DNA of 64,000 nucleotides from CAVRQM01 sp963732775 (GCA_963732775.1 CAVTAR010000003.1:601234-665233), one strand, 5' to 3'. Shown: positions 52,195 through 62,677, numbered from the stretch's first letter. Notes: generated from the sequence alone by a model not told the origin. Program-made: numbers and translations.

Positions 52195-53808
52195 TCACGG
52201 CAGCTTGACGGAGCGTAGTCGGAACATCCCGTCCGGGAACTGGTGCACGGTGATGCCGTCGCGCACGCCCCAGAGCAGCCGCTGCTGATGCAGCGGCACG
52301 TAGGCGAAGTCCGATTGCGCGAGCCGGGTCGCCTCGCCGATCAGCCGGTCGCGTTGCGCGTGGTCGAGTTCGTGCGCCACCTGGTTCGAGAGCCGGTCGA
52401 TGCCGGGGTCGCTGAAGCCGCCGAAATTGATCGCGCCGTGCGAGCCGGCGCGGGTCTCGAGCAGGTTCAGCAGCACGTCGTGCGCGTCGTAGGTGGTGGG
52501 CGTCCAGCCGAGCAGGTACAGGCTGGTGTGGTAGCCCGGCGGCCCGATCTCGGCGAAGAAGCGGGCCTTCGGCTGGATGTTGAGCACCAGCCGGATGCCG
52601 ACGCGCGCCAGCATGGGAGCGAGCGCCGTGCAGATTTGGTCATCCATGACGTAGCGGTCGTTCGGACAGTCGAGTGTCACCGAGAATCCGTCCGGCAGGC
52701 CCGCCTCGGCCAGCAAGGCGCGCGCCCGCGCCGGGTCGAAGGCCGGCCGATGGTCGAGCGCGGGGTCGTACCCCTCGACGCCGGGACCCCACAGGGTCCA
52801 GGTCGGCCGGGCCTCGCCGCGCATCAGCTTGGAGGCGATCGCGTCCTCGTCGATGGCCAGCGCCAGCGCCTCGCGCACCCGCGGGTCGCGGAACGGGTTG
52901 CGCCCGGTCACGTCGGACTTCAGGAGCTGGTCGCGGGACTGATCCATGCCGAGGAAGATGGTCCGCAGTTCGGTGCCGACCATCATGTGCAGCCCGTCGG
53001 TGTGCGCCACCCTAGGCACGTCGAGCGGCGGCACCGAGGTGATGAGGTCGACGTCGCCCGCCAGCAGGGCGGCGACGCGGGTCTCGTCGTCGCCGATCAC
53101 CTCGAACAGGCCGCGTGCCGGCGCGGCGCCGCGCTCGCCCCACCAGTCCGGGTTGGCCTCGAACAAGGTCTGCTGGTCGGGTTCGCGCTGAACCAGCCGG
53201 TACGGCCCGGTGCCCATGGCGTGCCGGGTCGCGTAGTTCTCCTGCGCCTGGCCCAGCAGCGCTGGGCGCTCGGCTTGGTGGGCGCTCGCCCACGCCTTGC
53301 ACATCATGAACCAGATGGTCGCCTCGCGCGGCAGCGTCGGGTCGGGCTCGGCGGTGGTGAGCACCACCGTGAGGTCGTCGACGCGCCGCGCCGCGACCAC
53401 GGCCGCCATCACCGAGCGCAGCAGCGAGGTGGGCGACTGCAACCGCTCGAGCGAGAACAGCACGTCGTCGGCGGTGAACCGCGACCCGTCCTGCCACCGC
53501 ACCCCCGGGCGCAGGTGAAAGGTCCATTCGAGCGGCGATGTCTGGTCCCATGCCAGCGCGAGCCCCGGCTCCAGGCCGCCATCGACGCCATGGCGCACGA
53601 GTGGTTCGTACACGTTGCCGGTGAGGCCGAGCTGCTGCAGCTCGTTGCGCGTGTAGGGGTCCATCGAGAGCGCGTCGCCGTCGCCGGCCCAGTGGAACGT
53701 GCGTTGCGGGTCCGCCGCGAGGACCTGCGCGCGCGCGAAGTCGCCGGCCTGCGTCATCGCTGCCAGCGCGAGCATCGCCCCAAAGATTCGTGCCGGCAAC
53801 ATGACCAT
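52195..53808 (-). CDS. ABC-transporter peptide/nickel-type substrate-binding protein (SBP family 5)
   Basis: 537 residues from ATG 53808, which gives a clean signal peptide (MVMLPARIFGAMLALAAMTQ); ATG 53850 would add 14 residues. MDPYTRNELQQLGLTGNVYE, FHLRPGVRWQDGSRFTADDV, GTGPYRLVQREPDQQTLFEA, and FRDPRVREALALAIDEDAI are the family core. No permease or ATPase genes are adjacent, so its transporter lies elsewhere. Periplasmic. Confidence 0.87.
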   Translation of the reverse strand: MVMLPARIFGAMLALAAMTQAGDFARAQVLAADPQRTFHWAGDGDALSMDPYTRNELQQLGLTGNVYEPLVRHGVDGGLEPGLALAWDQTSPLEWTFHLRPGVRWQDGSRFTADDVLFSLERLQSPTSLLRSVMAAVVAARRVDDLTVVLTTAEPDPTLPREATIWFMMCKAWASAHQAERPALLGQAQENYATRHAMGTGPYRLVQREPDQQTLFEANPDWWGERGAAPARGLFEVIGDDETRVAALLAGDVDLITSVPPLDVPRVAHTDGLHMMVGTELRTIFLGMDQSRDQLLKSDVTGRNPFRDPRVREALALAIDEDAIASKLMRGEARPTWTLWGPGVEGYDPALDHRPAFDPARARALLAEAGLPDGFSVTLDCPNDRYVMDDQICTALAPMLARVGIRLVLNIQPKARFFAEIGPPGYHTSLYLLGWTPTTYDAHDVLLNLLETRAGSHGAINFGGFSDPGIDRLSNQVAHELDHAQRDRLIGEATRLAQSDFAYVPLHQQRLLWGVRDGITVHQFPDGMFRLRSVKLP

Positions 53809-53880
53809 GGCCGGGCCCGACTTCCACTCCACAAACGATCGCCCAAGCATTATTTACACTACGCGGGAGGATTAATATCC

Positions 53881-54795
53881 TCAATCCTCGCCGTAGGCGG
53901 ATATTAGCGGATCGAGCCTGAATTCGTCGACAAGGAAGTCGATCACGGCGCGGGTGCGCGGGGCGAGGAAGCGGCGCGACGGGTAGACCGCGTGGATCGG
54001 CCGCGGCTTCGGCCGCCAGTCCGACAGGATGCGCCGCACCTGGCCACTCTGCAGCGCGTCGCGCGCCATCCACAGTGGCATCCGCGCGACGCCGAGGCCG
54101 CTCATGACGGCGGCCAGCACCGCCTCGATGCCGTTGCTGCGGAAACGGCCGGAGATGGTGACGGAGACATGGCCGTCGGCGCCTTGGAACACCCACTCCA
54201 GCGGCGTGTCGACGCGGGTGAACACCAGGCAGTCGTGAGCGGCCAGGTCGGTTGGGTGCGCCGGCTCGCCGCGGCGCCGAAGATAGTCCTCTGAGGCGAT
54301 GGTGTGCGCCGTGGTGGAACCGATCTTGCGCGCGACCAGCGAGCCGTCGGCGATGTCGCCGACACGGATGGCGAGGTCCAGGCCCTGCTGCACCATGTCG
54401 ACCACGTCGTCCTCGATGCACAGCTCCACCGAGAGCTCGGGGTGGCGCTCGAGCAGGGCGCCGATGCGTGGCGCGATGTAGACGCGGCCGAACACGGTGG
54501 GGCAGCTCAGCCGCACGAGCCCGCTCGCGGTGCCGCGCCGGCGGCCGATCGCGGCCTCGGTCTCGGCCACGGTGTCGAGCACGAGGCGGGCATGGCCCAG
54601 CAGGTCGCGTCCGTCCTCGGTCAGCGTCAGGCTGCGCGTGCTACGCTGGAACACCCGCACGCCGAGGTGCTCCTCGAGCTGCGCCACCTGGCGCGAGATG
54701 GCTGGCTGGGTGGAGCCGACCTCGCGGGCCACCGAGGAGAAGCTGCCGGTCTCGGTGATGCGCACGAAGGTCCGCAGTGCTGCGAGCAGGTCCAC
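53881..54795 (-). CDS. LysR-family transcriptional regulator
   Basis: 304 residues from GTG 54795. The winged HTH is FVRITETGSFSSVAREVGST followed by QPAISRQVAQLEEHLGVRVF. The effector domain runs from SGLVRLSCPTVFGRVYIAPR to the end, with GVARMPLWMARDAL. It is of the CrgA/DmlR-like subgroup. Divergent from the peroxiredoxin-like gene across 113 bases, which makes that gene the first candidate target; no LysR box was defined. Confidence 0.9.
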   Translation of the reverse strand: MDLLAALRTFVRITETGSFSSVAREVGSTQPAISRQVAQLEEHLGVRVFQRSTRSLTLTEDGRDLLGHARLVLDTVAETEAAIGRRRGTASGLVRLSCPTVFGRVYIAPRIGALLERHPELSVELCIEDDVVDMVQQGLDLAIRVGDIADGSLVARKIGSTTAHTIASEDYLRRRGEPAHPTDLAAHDCLVFTRVDTPLEWVFQGADGHVSVTISGRFRSNGIEAVLAAVMSGLGVARMPLWMARDALQSGQVRRILSDWRPKPRPIHAVYPSRRFLAPRTRAVIDFLVDEFRLDPLISAYGED

Positions 54796-54908
54796 GAGCC
54801 CTAACGTCCTTGCATGAGGGCCATCATCGCGGCGAAGCTAGCGACGAGCGGCGGGACCACCGATGTCGGTAGCATCAATCAAGCGAACAAGGTGGTCGGG
54901 AGGCCGCG

Positions 54909-55583
54909 ATGCAGACGCTGACCCAGCAGCTCGATGCGTTCATGGATGGCCTACTGGAGCGGACCGACCCCGCGACCGCCGCCGTGATGCGCGAGGCGAC
55001 GCGGACCGGGATGCCGGGCGCGGGGCCGGCCGATGCCTTGCGGGCCGGGGATCTCGCGCCCGAGTTCTCGCTGCCGGACCAGAACGGCGCCCAGGTCTCG
55101 CTGCGCGAGCTGCTGGCCAGGGGGCCGGTGGTGCTGACCTTCTTCCGGGGCGGATGGTGCCCGTTCTGCACCATCGCGCTGCGGGCGCTGGACGGGATCC
55201 GCAGCGAATTGCGGCGGCAGGGTGCCGAGGTCGCCGCGATCTCGCCGCAGCGGCTGGATTTGGCGGTGGCCACCGCCGAGCGCAACGGCTTCCAGTTCCC
55301 GGTCCTGACCGACCACGGCAACGCGGTCGCACGGCGCTACGGGCTGCTGTGGGAGCTCGGCCCCGAGATGCGGGCCGTGTTCGAGCGGCTCGGCCATCCG
55401 CTGCCGGCGATGAACGCCGCGCATGAATGGAGCCTGCCGGTTCCGGCAGGCTTCGTGATCGCGCCAGATGGCCGGGTTGCCTACGCGCATGTCGATGCCC
55501 GGATCACGCGGCGCCTCGACCCGCGCGCGGCGCTCGATGCGGTTCGCGACCTGCGGGCGAGGGACGGCGTGCCGGCGGAATGA
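54909..55583 (+). CDS. Peroxiredoxin-like (AhpC/TSA) protein
   Basis: 224 residues. An N-terminal helical extension (~residues 1-45) precedes GDLAPEFSLPDQNGAQVSLR, then VVLTFFRGGWCPFCTIALRA with a CPFC site in the thioredoxin position, and GFVIAPDGRVAYAHVDARIT. Thiol-dependent peroxide reduction is likely. It is divergent from the LysR gene. A gggaggc Shine-Dalgarno-like stretch precedes the ATG. Confidence 0.87.
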   Translation: MQTLTQQLDAFMDGLLERTDPATAAVMREATRTGMPGAGPADALRAGDLAPEFSLPDQNGAQVSLRELLARGPVVLTFFRGGWCPFCTIALRALDGIRSELRRQGAEVAAISPQRLDLAVATAERNGFQFPVLTDHGNAVARRYGLLWELGPEMRAVFERLGHPLPAMNAAHEWSLPVPAGFVIAPDGRVAYAHVDARITRRLDPRAALDAVRDLRARDGVPAE

Positions 55584-55639
55584 GAGCTTGACGCTCGCCG
55601 TCGATGCGTGCACGGACCGAAGAAAGCCGGGAGAGCGAC

Positions 55640-56738
55640 ATGCGGCGGGATCGGCACGGCTTTCCCGGGTTCGCGACCGGCGTCGCGCGGTGTGTCGGGC
55701 TTCTGGCCTGCGTGGTCGTGGCGTGGCGGGCGAGCGCGCTTGCCCAATCCGTGCTGCCGAGCGGTGCCAACCCGGTCGGCATGATGCAGCTGGAGTTTGT
55801 CGATCCGGCCGAAGGCGGCAGGCCCCTCGACATCATGATGATCTATCCGGCCGCCCGGGACAGCGCCGCTCCTCCGTTCAAGATCTTCCTCTCCACGGGC
55901 CTGCATCTCCAGAAGGACGCGCCGCTCGTCGCCGATGGGCTGAAACGTCCGCTCGTCGTGTTCTCGCACGGGGCTGGCGGCAACGGCTCGGTCTATGCCT
56001 GGTTCGGCGAATACCTGGCCTCGCACGGTTATATCGTCGCCATGGTCTATCACTACCGCGCCAATACCTTCGATTTCTAGCGCGCTGTACGTCCGCAGCA
56101 GGATCTGGCAGCGGCCTCGCGATATCAGCCTCGATGTTTCGCACCTGCTTCAAGACCCGGTCTGGGGACCGCATATCGACCCCGGGCAGATCGGCGTGGC
56201 CGGGCATTCGCAAGGCGGCTTCACCGCGCTCTGGATAGGCGGAGCGGCCGTCAACCCCGACCTGTTTCGTGCTTACCAGCGCGGCTGGAAGAGCAACGAG
56301 ATGGTGCCGGCGTATGTGCGAGAGCAGATGGCGGTCGACGCGGACCCCGCGCGCGGGGTCCGCGACGATCGCGTGCGGGCGGCGTTTGCGATGGCGCCCG
56401 GCGACATCCAGGGCTTTGGCATGGACGAGGACGGGCTCCGCCAGGCGCGGATACCGACCTACATCATCATCGGTGCGGGGGATACGACCACCCCGCCCAA
56501 GGACAATGCCGAGTTCGCCGCGCGGTACATCCCGCACGCCCGGCTTGACGTGCTGCCGGGCCCGGTCGGCCACGAGATTTTCACCAACCAGTGCGACCAG
56601 ATCGGCCGTGACAACTACCCTGAGGCCTGCGTCGATGCCCCCGGCGTGGATCGCGCCAGGTTGCACGACTACATCGGCAGCACCGCGGTGACGTTCTTTG
56701 ACGCCAACCTCGGTGTGCTGCGACAAGCCCCGAACTGA
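55640..56738 (+). CDS. Secreted alpha/beta hydrolase (PAF-acetylhydrolase/dienelactone-hydrolase-like), apparent frameshift
   Basis: A signal segment (GLLACVVVAWRASALAQS) precedes GMMQLEFVDPAEGGRPLDIM and LVVFSHGAGGNGSVYAWFGE (oxyanion region). The frame stops at 56078 after YHYRANTFDF. One base less (GATTTCTAG to GATTCTAG) restores the text, which continues ALYVRSRIWQRPRDISLDVS. The nucleophile elbow is VAGHSQGGFTALWIGG, the Asp region YIIIGAGDTTTPPKDNAEFA, and the His GPVGHEIF. Restored length is about 365 residues. All catalytic triad positions survive, favouring sequence error over decay. Confidence 0.83.
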
Positions 56739-56768
56739 TGCGGGCGCGCCGGCCGCCCCCGGCGGCGC

Positions 56769-57587
56769 TCAGTACCGCCGGATCAGCGCCACCAGCCGGC
56801 CCTGTACCCGCACCCGGTCGGCCGGAAAGATCTGCACCTCGTAGCGGGCGTTGGCTGGCTCCAGCGCCACCGAGTTGCCGCGCCGGCGCAGCCGCTTCAG
56901 CGTGACTTCCGCCTCGTCCACCAGGGCCACGACGACCTGCCCGTTCTCGGCCGTCTCGCCCTTGCGGATGATGACCGTGTCGCCATCCAGGATGCCGGCG
57001 TCCAGCATTGAGTCGCCGGCCACCTCCAGCGCGTAGTGCTCGCCGTTCGCGACCATCGCGACCGGCACCTCGATGTGGTTGCCCTGGTCGCGCAACGCCT
57101 CGATCGGCAGGCCGGCGGCGATGCGGCCGTACAGGGGCAGCTCTACCGCGCCCGCTTCCTGGGCCGCGCGCACGCCCGGCAGCCGGCCGGTGAAGTCGCC
57201 CCGGATGACGTTCGGCGCGAACCCAGCCGCCGCCGGAGAGACGGTTGCGGCGTCGTTGGCGGCGCTATCGTGGGCGGCGGGATCGTGGGCGGCGGGGCGG
57301 CGAACGCGGCCCGCCGGCGCGACCTCGGCTTCCTCCTCCACGTCCGGCGCGAACACCGCACCCTCCTCGCCACTGGCGGGCAGGCGCACGATCTCCAGCG
57401 CGCGGGCGCGGTGGCGGCGGCGCCGCAAGAAGCCCCGCTCCTCGAGCGCCGAGATCAGCCGGTGAATGCCGGATTTCGACTTCAGATCCAGCGCATCCTT
57501 CATCTCCTCGAACGAGGGCGAGAACCCGGTCGTCCGGAGATGCCGGTCGATGTACATCAACAGGACGTGCTGCTTGCGCGTCAGCAT
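56769..57587 (-). CDS. lexA: SOS repressor LexA
   Basis: 272 residues. N-terminal winged HTH: MLTRKQHVLLMYIDRHLRTT, then SFEEMKDALDLKSKSGIHRL. C-terminal S24 protease: cleavage region PLYGRIAAGLPIEA (Ala-Gly), catalytic Ser in EVAGDSMLDAGILDGD, catalytic Lys in VDEAEVTLKRL. The linker (~residues 75-150) is longer than usual and includes a low-complexity AAHDPAAHDSAAND stretch. ATG 57587. An SOS box lies 57-71 bases upstream, indicating autoregulation. Confidence 0.96.
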   Translation of the reverse strand: MLTRKQHVLLMYIDRHLRTTGFSPSFEEMKDALDLKSKSGIHRLISALEERGFLRRRRHRARALEIVRLPASGEEGAVFAPDVEEEAEVAPAGRVRRPAAHDPAAHDSAANDAATVSPAAAGFAPNVIRGDFTGRLPGVRAAQEAGAVELPLYGRIAAGLPIEALRDQGNHIEVPVAMVANGEHYALEVAGDSMLDAGILDGDTVIIRKGETAENGQVVVALVDEAEVTLKRLRRRGNSVALEPANARYEVQIFPADRVRVQGRLVALIRRY

Positions 57588-57643
57588 GGCGGGCCGCTTC
57601 CTCCGTTCGCCGGTCAATGGAACAAACCGGCAACTGGGAAGCC

Positions 57644-57658
57644 GTTCTACATAGGTTC
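57644..57658 (-). promoter_or_regulatory. LexA (SOS) box upstream of lexA
   Basis: GTTCTACATAGGTTC fits the alphaproteobacterial LexA site GTTC-N7-GTTC exactly. It lies between moeA and lexA. A weaker half-matching GAACAAACCGGCAAC is at 57620-57634. Confidence 0.85.
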
Positions 57659-57683
57659 CTGCGGCCGGGTCAAGGTCTTTCGC

Positions 57684-58886
57684 TCAGATGCCGAGATCGG
57701 CGAACCGGACCACCTCGACCATGGCCCCGGCCGGTGCCGCCGCGGCATGCGGCGCGCGCAGCAGCAGCCCGTCGGCGGTGGCGAGCGCTCGCAGCATCGC
57801 GGAATCCTGTCGCGGCAGAGCGCTTGCCGCCCAGCCGCTCTCGGTGGCGACGAGGCGTGCGCGCAGATGGTCGGCGCGCTGGTCGTTGGCCGGCAGCGGC
57901 GCTGCGAGACGCGCCTGCACCACTGGCGGAGGGCCGGCGGCGAGCCCCAGCAGCGCCTCGATCGCCGGGCGGAGGAACAGGATCGCGGTGACGATCGCCG
58001 AGACCGGGTTGCCAGGCAGCCCCAGCACCGGCAGTCCGGCCAAGTCACCGTACAGCAGCGGCTTGCCTGGCCGCATCGCCACCTTCCAGAAGTCGAGCGC
58101 CATGCCGCCGGCTTGCAGCGTCTCGCGCACCAGGTCGTGGTCGCCCACGCTCGCGCCGCCGGTCGTCACCAGCATGTCGGTGCCGCGCGCCGCCCCGGCG
58201 GCGGCGGACAAGGCGGCGGCGGCGTCACGTGCGACCGGCAGCAGCAGCGGCTCGCCGCCGGTCGCGCGCACCAGCGCGGCGAGCGCGTGGCCGTTCGAGC
58301 TGACGATGCCGCCGTGCGGAATCGCCTCGCCAGGCAGCGCCACTTCGTCGCCAGTGGCCAGGATCGCGATCCGCGGCCGGCGATGCACGCGCAGCCATGG
58401 GTGGTTGCCGGCGGCCGCGAGGCCGATCGCGCGTGCGTGCAGGCGCTGGCCGGCCGCCAGCAAAACGTCGTCGAGGGCGAAATCCTGGCCGGCGCGGCGG
58501 ATGTGCCGGCCCGGCCCGGGCGTCTCGCGCAGCACCACCCGCTCGCCCTCTCGCGTTGCGTCCTCCTGCAACACGACGCTGTCGGCGCCGTCGGGCAGCA
58601 CGCTGCCGGTGAACAGCCGTATCGCCTCGCCCGGCTCCAGACGGCCTGGCCAGGGGTGGCCGGCAGGCGCGCTGCCGACGACGCGCAGCGATGCCCCGCC
58701 CGCCATCCCGGCGGCGGCGAGCGCATAGCCGTCCATGGCCGAGACGTCGTGCGGCGGGTTCGACAGCCGTGCCGCGATCGGCTCGGCGAGCACACGACCG
58801 AAGGCCTGGCCGAGCGACACGATTTCGGTCGAGGTCGGACGCAGCCCCGCCAGGATGCGCGCGCGTGCCTCGGCCACGCTCAGCAT
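57684..58886 (-). CDS. moeA: Molybdopterin molybdenumtransferase
   Basis: Inserts molybdate into molybdopterin-AMP; 400 residues, normal length. SNPPHDVSAMDGYALAAAGM, FTGSVLPDGADSVVLQEDAT, IAILATGDEVALPGEAIPHG, LVTTGGASVGDHDLVRETLQ and GLPGNPVSAIVTAILFLRPA are family motifs. It starts 3 bases after the moaC stop and ends the trp-moa transcription run; lexA follows with its own regulated promoter. Confidence 0.95.
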   Translation of the reverse strand: MLSVAEARARILAGLRPTSTEIVSLGQAFGRVLAEPIAARLSNPPHDVSAMDGYALAAAGMAGGASLRVVGSAPAGHPWPGRLEPGEAIRLFTGSVLPDGADSVVLQEDATREGERVVLRETPGPGRHIRRAGQDFALDDVLLAAGQRLHARAIGLAAAGNHPWLRVHRRPRIAILATGDEVALPGEAIPHGGIVSSNGHALAALVRATGGEPLLLPVARDAAAALSAAAGAARGTDMLVTTGGASVGDHDLVRETLQAGGMALDFWKVAMRPGKPLLYGDLAGLPVLGLPGNPVSAIVTAILFLRPAIEALLGLAAGPPPVVQARLAAPLPANDQRADHLRARLVATESGWAASALPRQDSAMLRALATADGLLLRAPHAAAAPAGAMVEVVRFADLGI

Positions 58887-58889
58887 CGT

Positions 58890-59363
58890 TCAGTCCTGGA
58901 CGAAATCGCCGGACGCGCCGCCCGATTTGTGCGTCACCCGGATCGCCTCGATGCGCATCGCGCGATCGACCGCCTTGCACATGTCGTACACCGTCAGGGC
59001 CGCCACCGAGACGGCGGTCAGCGCCTCCATCTCGACGCCGGTGCGCCCGGTGGTGCGCACGGTCGCGGTGATCGCGATCGCCGCGTCGCCGTCGGCCACC
59101 AGGTCGACGCCGACCGAGGACAGCGGCAGCGGGTGGCACAGCGGGATCAGCTCGGCGGTGCGTTTGGCCGCCATGATGCCGGCCAGGCGAGCCACGCCCA
59201 GCACGTCGCCCTTGGCGGCAACGCCCTCGGCAATGAGCCGCAACGTCGCCGGCTGCATCATCACCCGGCCACGCGCCGTCGCACTGCGCGTCGTCTCGGG
59301 TTTGGCCGACACGTCCACCATCACCGCATGGCCGGCGGCGTCGATGTGGCTGAGCGCGCTCAC
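58890..59363 (-). CDS. moaC: Cyclic pyranopterin monophosphate synthase
   Basis: Second enzyme of molybdopterin synthesis; 157 residues. MVDVSAKPETTRSATARGRV, AAKRTAELIPLCHPLPLSSV (substrate-binding His), GVEMEALTAVSVAALTVYDM and KAVDRAMRIEAIRVTHKSGG are diagnostic. The ATG overlaps the trpC stop by four bases. Confidence 0.97.
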   Translation of the reverse strand: MSALSHIDAAGHAVMVDVSAKPETTRSATARGRVMMQPATLRLIAEGVAAKGDVLGVARLAGIMAAKRTAELIPLCHPLPLSSVGVDLVADGDAAIAITATVRTTGRTGVEMEALTAVSVAALTVYDMCKAVDRAMRIEAIRVTHKSGGASGDFVQD

Positions 59364-60201
59364 CCGGCGCCCGGCAGGGCGGTCCCGAGCAGCGCGCGCG
59401 TCGCACCCGCCACGTCGGCCTGGCGCAGCAGGCTCTCGCCCACCAGGAAGGCGCGCACCGGGATGACTGCCAGCGCCGCCACCTCGGCGTGGCTGGAGAT
59501 GCCGCTCTCGGCCACCAGGAAGCGGTCGGGTGGCACCAGGGGCGCCAGCTCGTGGCAGGTGCGCAGGTCGGTCTTCAGGGTGTGCAGGTCGCGGTTGTTG
59601 ATGCCGAGCAGCTTGGTCTGCAACCCGAGCGCCCGCTCCAGCTCAGCGCGGTCGTGCACTTCCACCAGCACGTCGAGGTCGAGCATCCGGGCGATGTTCT
59701 CCAGTTCCACCGCCAGGTCGTCGGACAGCGCGGCCATGATGAGGAGGATGCAGTCGGCGCCCATCGCGCGGCTTTCGTACACCTGCCACGGATCGAGGAT
59801 GAAATCCTTGCGCAGCACCGGCAGCGCCACCGCCGCGCGCGCCGCACGCAGGTCCTCGGGCGCGCCCTGGAAATACGGGCCGTCGGTCAGCACCGACAGG
59901 CAGGCGGCGCCGCCGGCCGCATAGGCGCGAGCCAGCGCCGCCGGGTCGAAATCGGGTCGGATCAGCCCACCGGAGGGCGAGGCGCGCTTGATCTCGGCGA
60001 TCAGGCCATGCCCGGTCTCGGCCGCCTGCATCAAGCGCTGGCCGAAGCCGCGGGGCGCCGGCGCCGCGACCGCCTTCGCGCGCATCTGCTCGAGGCTTCG
60101 CGTCGCGCGCCGGCGCGCGGTCTCCGCGCGGGTATCCTCGCAGATGCGGCGCAGCACGTTGCCTTCGGGCAGCGACTCCAGCACGCGTGAGACCGCGCCG
60201 C

Positions 60202-60205
<4 letters not shown>
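59360..60205 (-). CDS. trpC: Indole-3-glycerol phosphate synthase
   Basis: TIM-barrel enzyme of tryptophan synthesis; 281 residues. LIAEIKRASPSGGLIRPDFD holds the catalytic Lys and SPS motif. CLSVLTDGPYFQGAPEDLRA, LPVLRKDFILDPWQVYESRA, LVEVHDRAELERAL, LLGINNRDLHTLKTDL and VAESGISSHAEV follow. ATG overlaps trpD's stop (ATGA), and its own stop overlaps moaC. Confidence 0.97.
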
Positions 60206-61212
<1,007 letters not shown>

Positions 61213-61223
61213 GTTCGGCGGTG

Positions 61224-61835
61224 TCAGGCGGCCAGGGCCGGGACTGGCGCCGGCGCGTTGCGGCCGCGGGCGATGGCGAGGAAGTTGGCCAGCAACTCGT
61301 GGCCGTGCTCGCTGGCGATGCTCTCGGGGTGGAACTGCACACCGAAGATCGGCAGCACGCGGTGGCGCAGGCCCATGATGATGGCGCCGTCCTCGCTGTG
61401 CGCCGTCGCCACCAGCGCCTCGGGCATCGACTCCGGCCGCAGCACGAGGCTGTGATAGCGGGTAGCCTGGAACGGGCTGGGCAGGCCCTCGAACAGGTCG
61501 CTGCCCTGGTGGACCACGGGGCTGGTCTTGCCGTGCACCGGCCGGGGGGCACGCACCACGTCGGCGCCAAATGCCTGGCCGATCGCCTGGTGGCCGAGGC
61601 AGACGCCGAGCAGCGGTATGTTCCCGGCCGCCGCGTGGATCAGCTCGAGGCAGATGCCAGCCTCGTTCGGGGTGCAGGGACCGGGCGAGAGCACGATCGC
61701 CTCGGGCTGGCTGGCCATCGCCTCGGCCACGGTCACGCGGTCGTTGCGGCGCACGTCGCACACGGCGCCGAGGTCGCCCAGGAAGTGGACGAGGTTGAAA
61801 GTGAAGCTGTCGTAGTTGTCGATCAGCAGGATCAT
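61224..61835 (-). CDS. trpG: Anthranilate synthase glutamine amidotransferase component
   Basis: 203 residues. MILLIDNYDSFTFNLVHFLG, VLSPGPCTPNEAG, the nucleophile Cys in LLGVCLGHQAIGQAFG, and the His-Glu pair in FGVQFHPESIASEHG. It may also serve p-aminobenzoate synthesis (PabA). ATG 61835; ATG 61844 adds three residues. trpE is not in the window; trpG is the first gene of the run on this strand. The 166-base gap upstream holds no supportable gene. Confidence 0.95.
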   Translation of the reverse strand: MILLIDNYDSFTFNLVHFLGDLGAVCDVRRNDRVTVAEAMASQPEAIVLSPGPCTPNEAGICLELIHAAAGNIPLLGVCLGHQAIGQAFGADVVRAPRPVHGKTSPVVHQGSDLFEGLPSPFQATRYHSLVLRPESMPEALVATAHSEDGAIIMGLRHRVLPIFGVQFHPESIASEHGHELLANFLAIARGRNAPAPVPALAA

Positions 61836-62001
61836 GCGGCCCATTAGCGGGCAGGCGCCTCGGGCGTCAATTTGCCAGCGGCGTTTGGGGGCGGGTGCTA
61901 AGTCTCGGCCGCATGAACGTGGTGCGATACCGCCGACACCTACCGCGACGTGCCCTTTCCCACCCCGCCGCGGGACAATGCGCCGCCGGGCGTGAACGGC
62001 C

Positions 62002-62475
62002 CTAAAGCCCGAGATCGGCGAGGCCGGGGTGGTCATCCGGCCGCGGCCCGGGCGCGGGCCAGTGGAAGCGGCGGTCGGCGTCATGGATCGGCACGTCGTT
62101 GACGCTGGCCTCCCGTCGGCGCATCAGACCGTGCTCGTCGAACTCCCACTGCTCGTTGCCGTGGCAGCGGAACCACTGGCCGGCCGCGTCGTGGCACTCG
62201 TAGGCGAAGCGCACGGCGATGCGGTTTTCCGTGAACGCCCAGACCTCCTTGATGAGGCGGTACTCGTGCTCGCGCGCCCATTTGCGGGTGAGGAATTCCA
62301 CGATGGCGGGTCGCCCCTGGAAAAACTCCGCGCGGTTGCGCCAGCGGCTGTCCTCGGTATAGGCGAGCGAGACCCGCTCCGGGTCGCATAGATTCCAGGC
62401 GTCCTCGGCCCGGCGCGCCTTGATCGCGGCCGTCCCGGTGTCGAACGGCGGCAGCGGCGGTCGGGGCTGGGACAT
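62002..62475 (-). CDS. DUF1348 / NTF2-like protein
   Basis: 157 residues. The NTF2-like cone includes NLCDPERVSLAYTEDSRWRN, FFQGRPAIVEFLTRKWAREH, YRLIKEVWAFTENRIAVRFA and QWFRCHGNEQWEFDEHGLMR, which is the DUF1348 pattern. Function is unknown; probably a small-molecule-binding cytosolic protein. A ctccttagcat reading (ggag on its strand) provides a nearby ribosome binding site for ATG 62475. Confidence 0.85.
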   Translation of the reverse strand: MSQPRPPLPPFDTGTAAIKARRAEDAWNLCDPERVSLAYTEDSRWRNRAEFFQGRPAIVEFLTRKWAREHEYRLIKEVWAFTENRIAVRFAYECHDAAGQWFRCHGNEQWEFDEHGLMRRREASVNDVPIHDADRRFHWPAPGPRPDDHPGLADLGL

Positions 62476-62507
62476 GCTAAGGAGGGTCGCATAAACGTGG
62501 CGCTGCG

Positions 62508-62618
62508 GGAAGTCTGGACCCTGGAGAGGTGCTGCGCCTGCCGGAGGTGGGTGTCGAGGTGCCGCTCGTGGGAATCTACCGCGACGTGACGTTGCCGGGC
62601 CTCGCGGACCTGTCCTAG
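62508..62618 (+). pseudogene. Uma2-family-like C-terminal remnant
   Basis: The frame reads GSLDPGEVLRLPEVGVEVPL and then VGIYRDVTLPGLADLS before a stop at 62616. This resembles the C-terminal end of Uma2 (putative restriction endonuclease-like) proteins, which proliferate in such genomes. No upstream part is present. Identification rests on about 35 residues. Confidence 0.4.
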
Positions 62619-62677
62619 GAAAAGTGCCGATGCCGTAACCGGGTCGCTGCGGCGCGCCGACGGCGGCATCAAACACG

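Noticed and set aside
61913..61995. Second Uma2-like fragment (ADTYRDVPFP in one frame)
   Set aside because: Only about ten residues resemble the 62508 remnant, too little to support a call.
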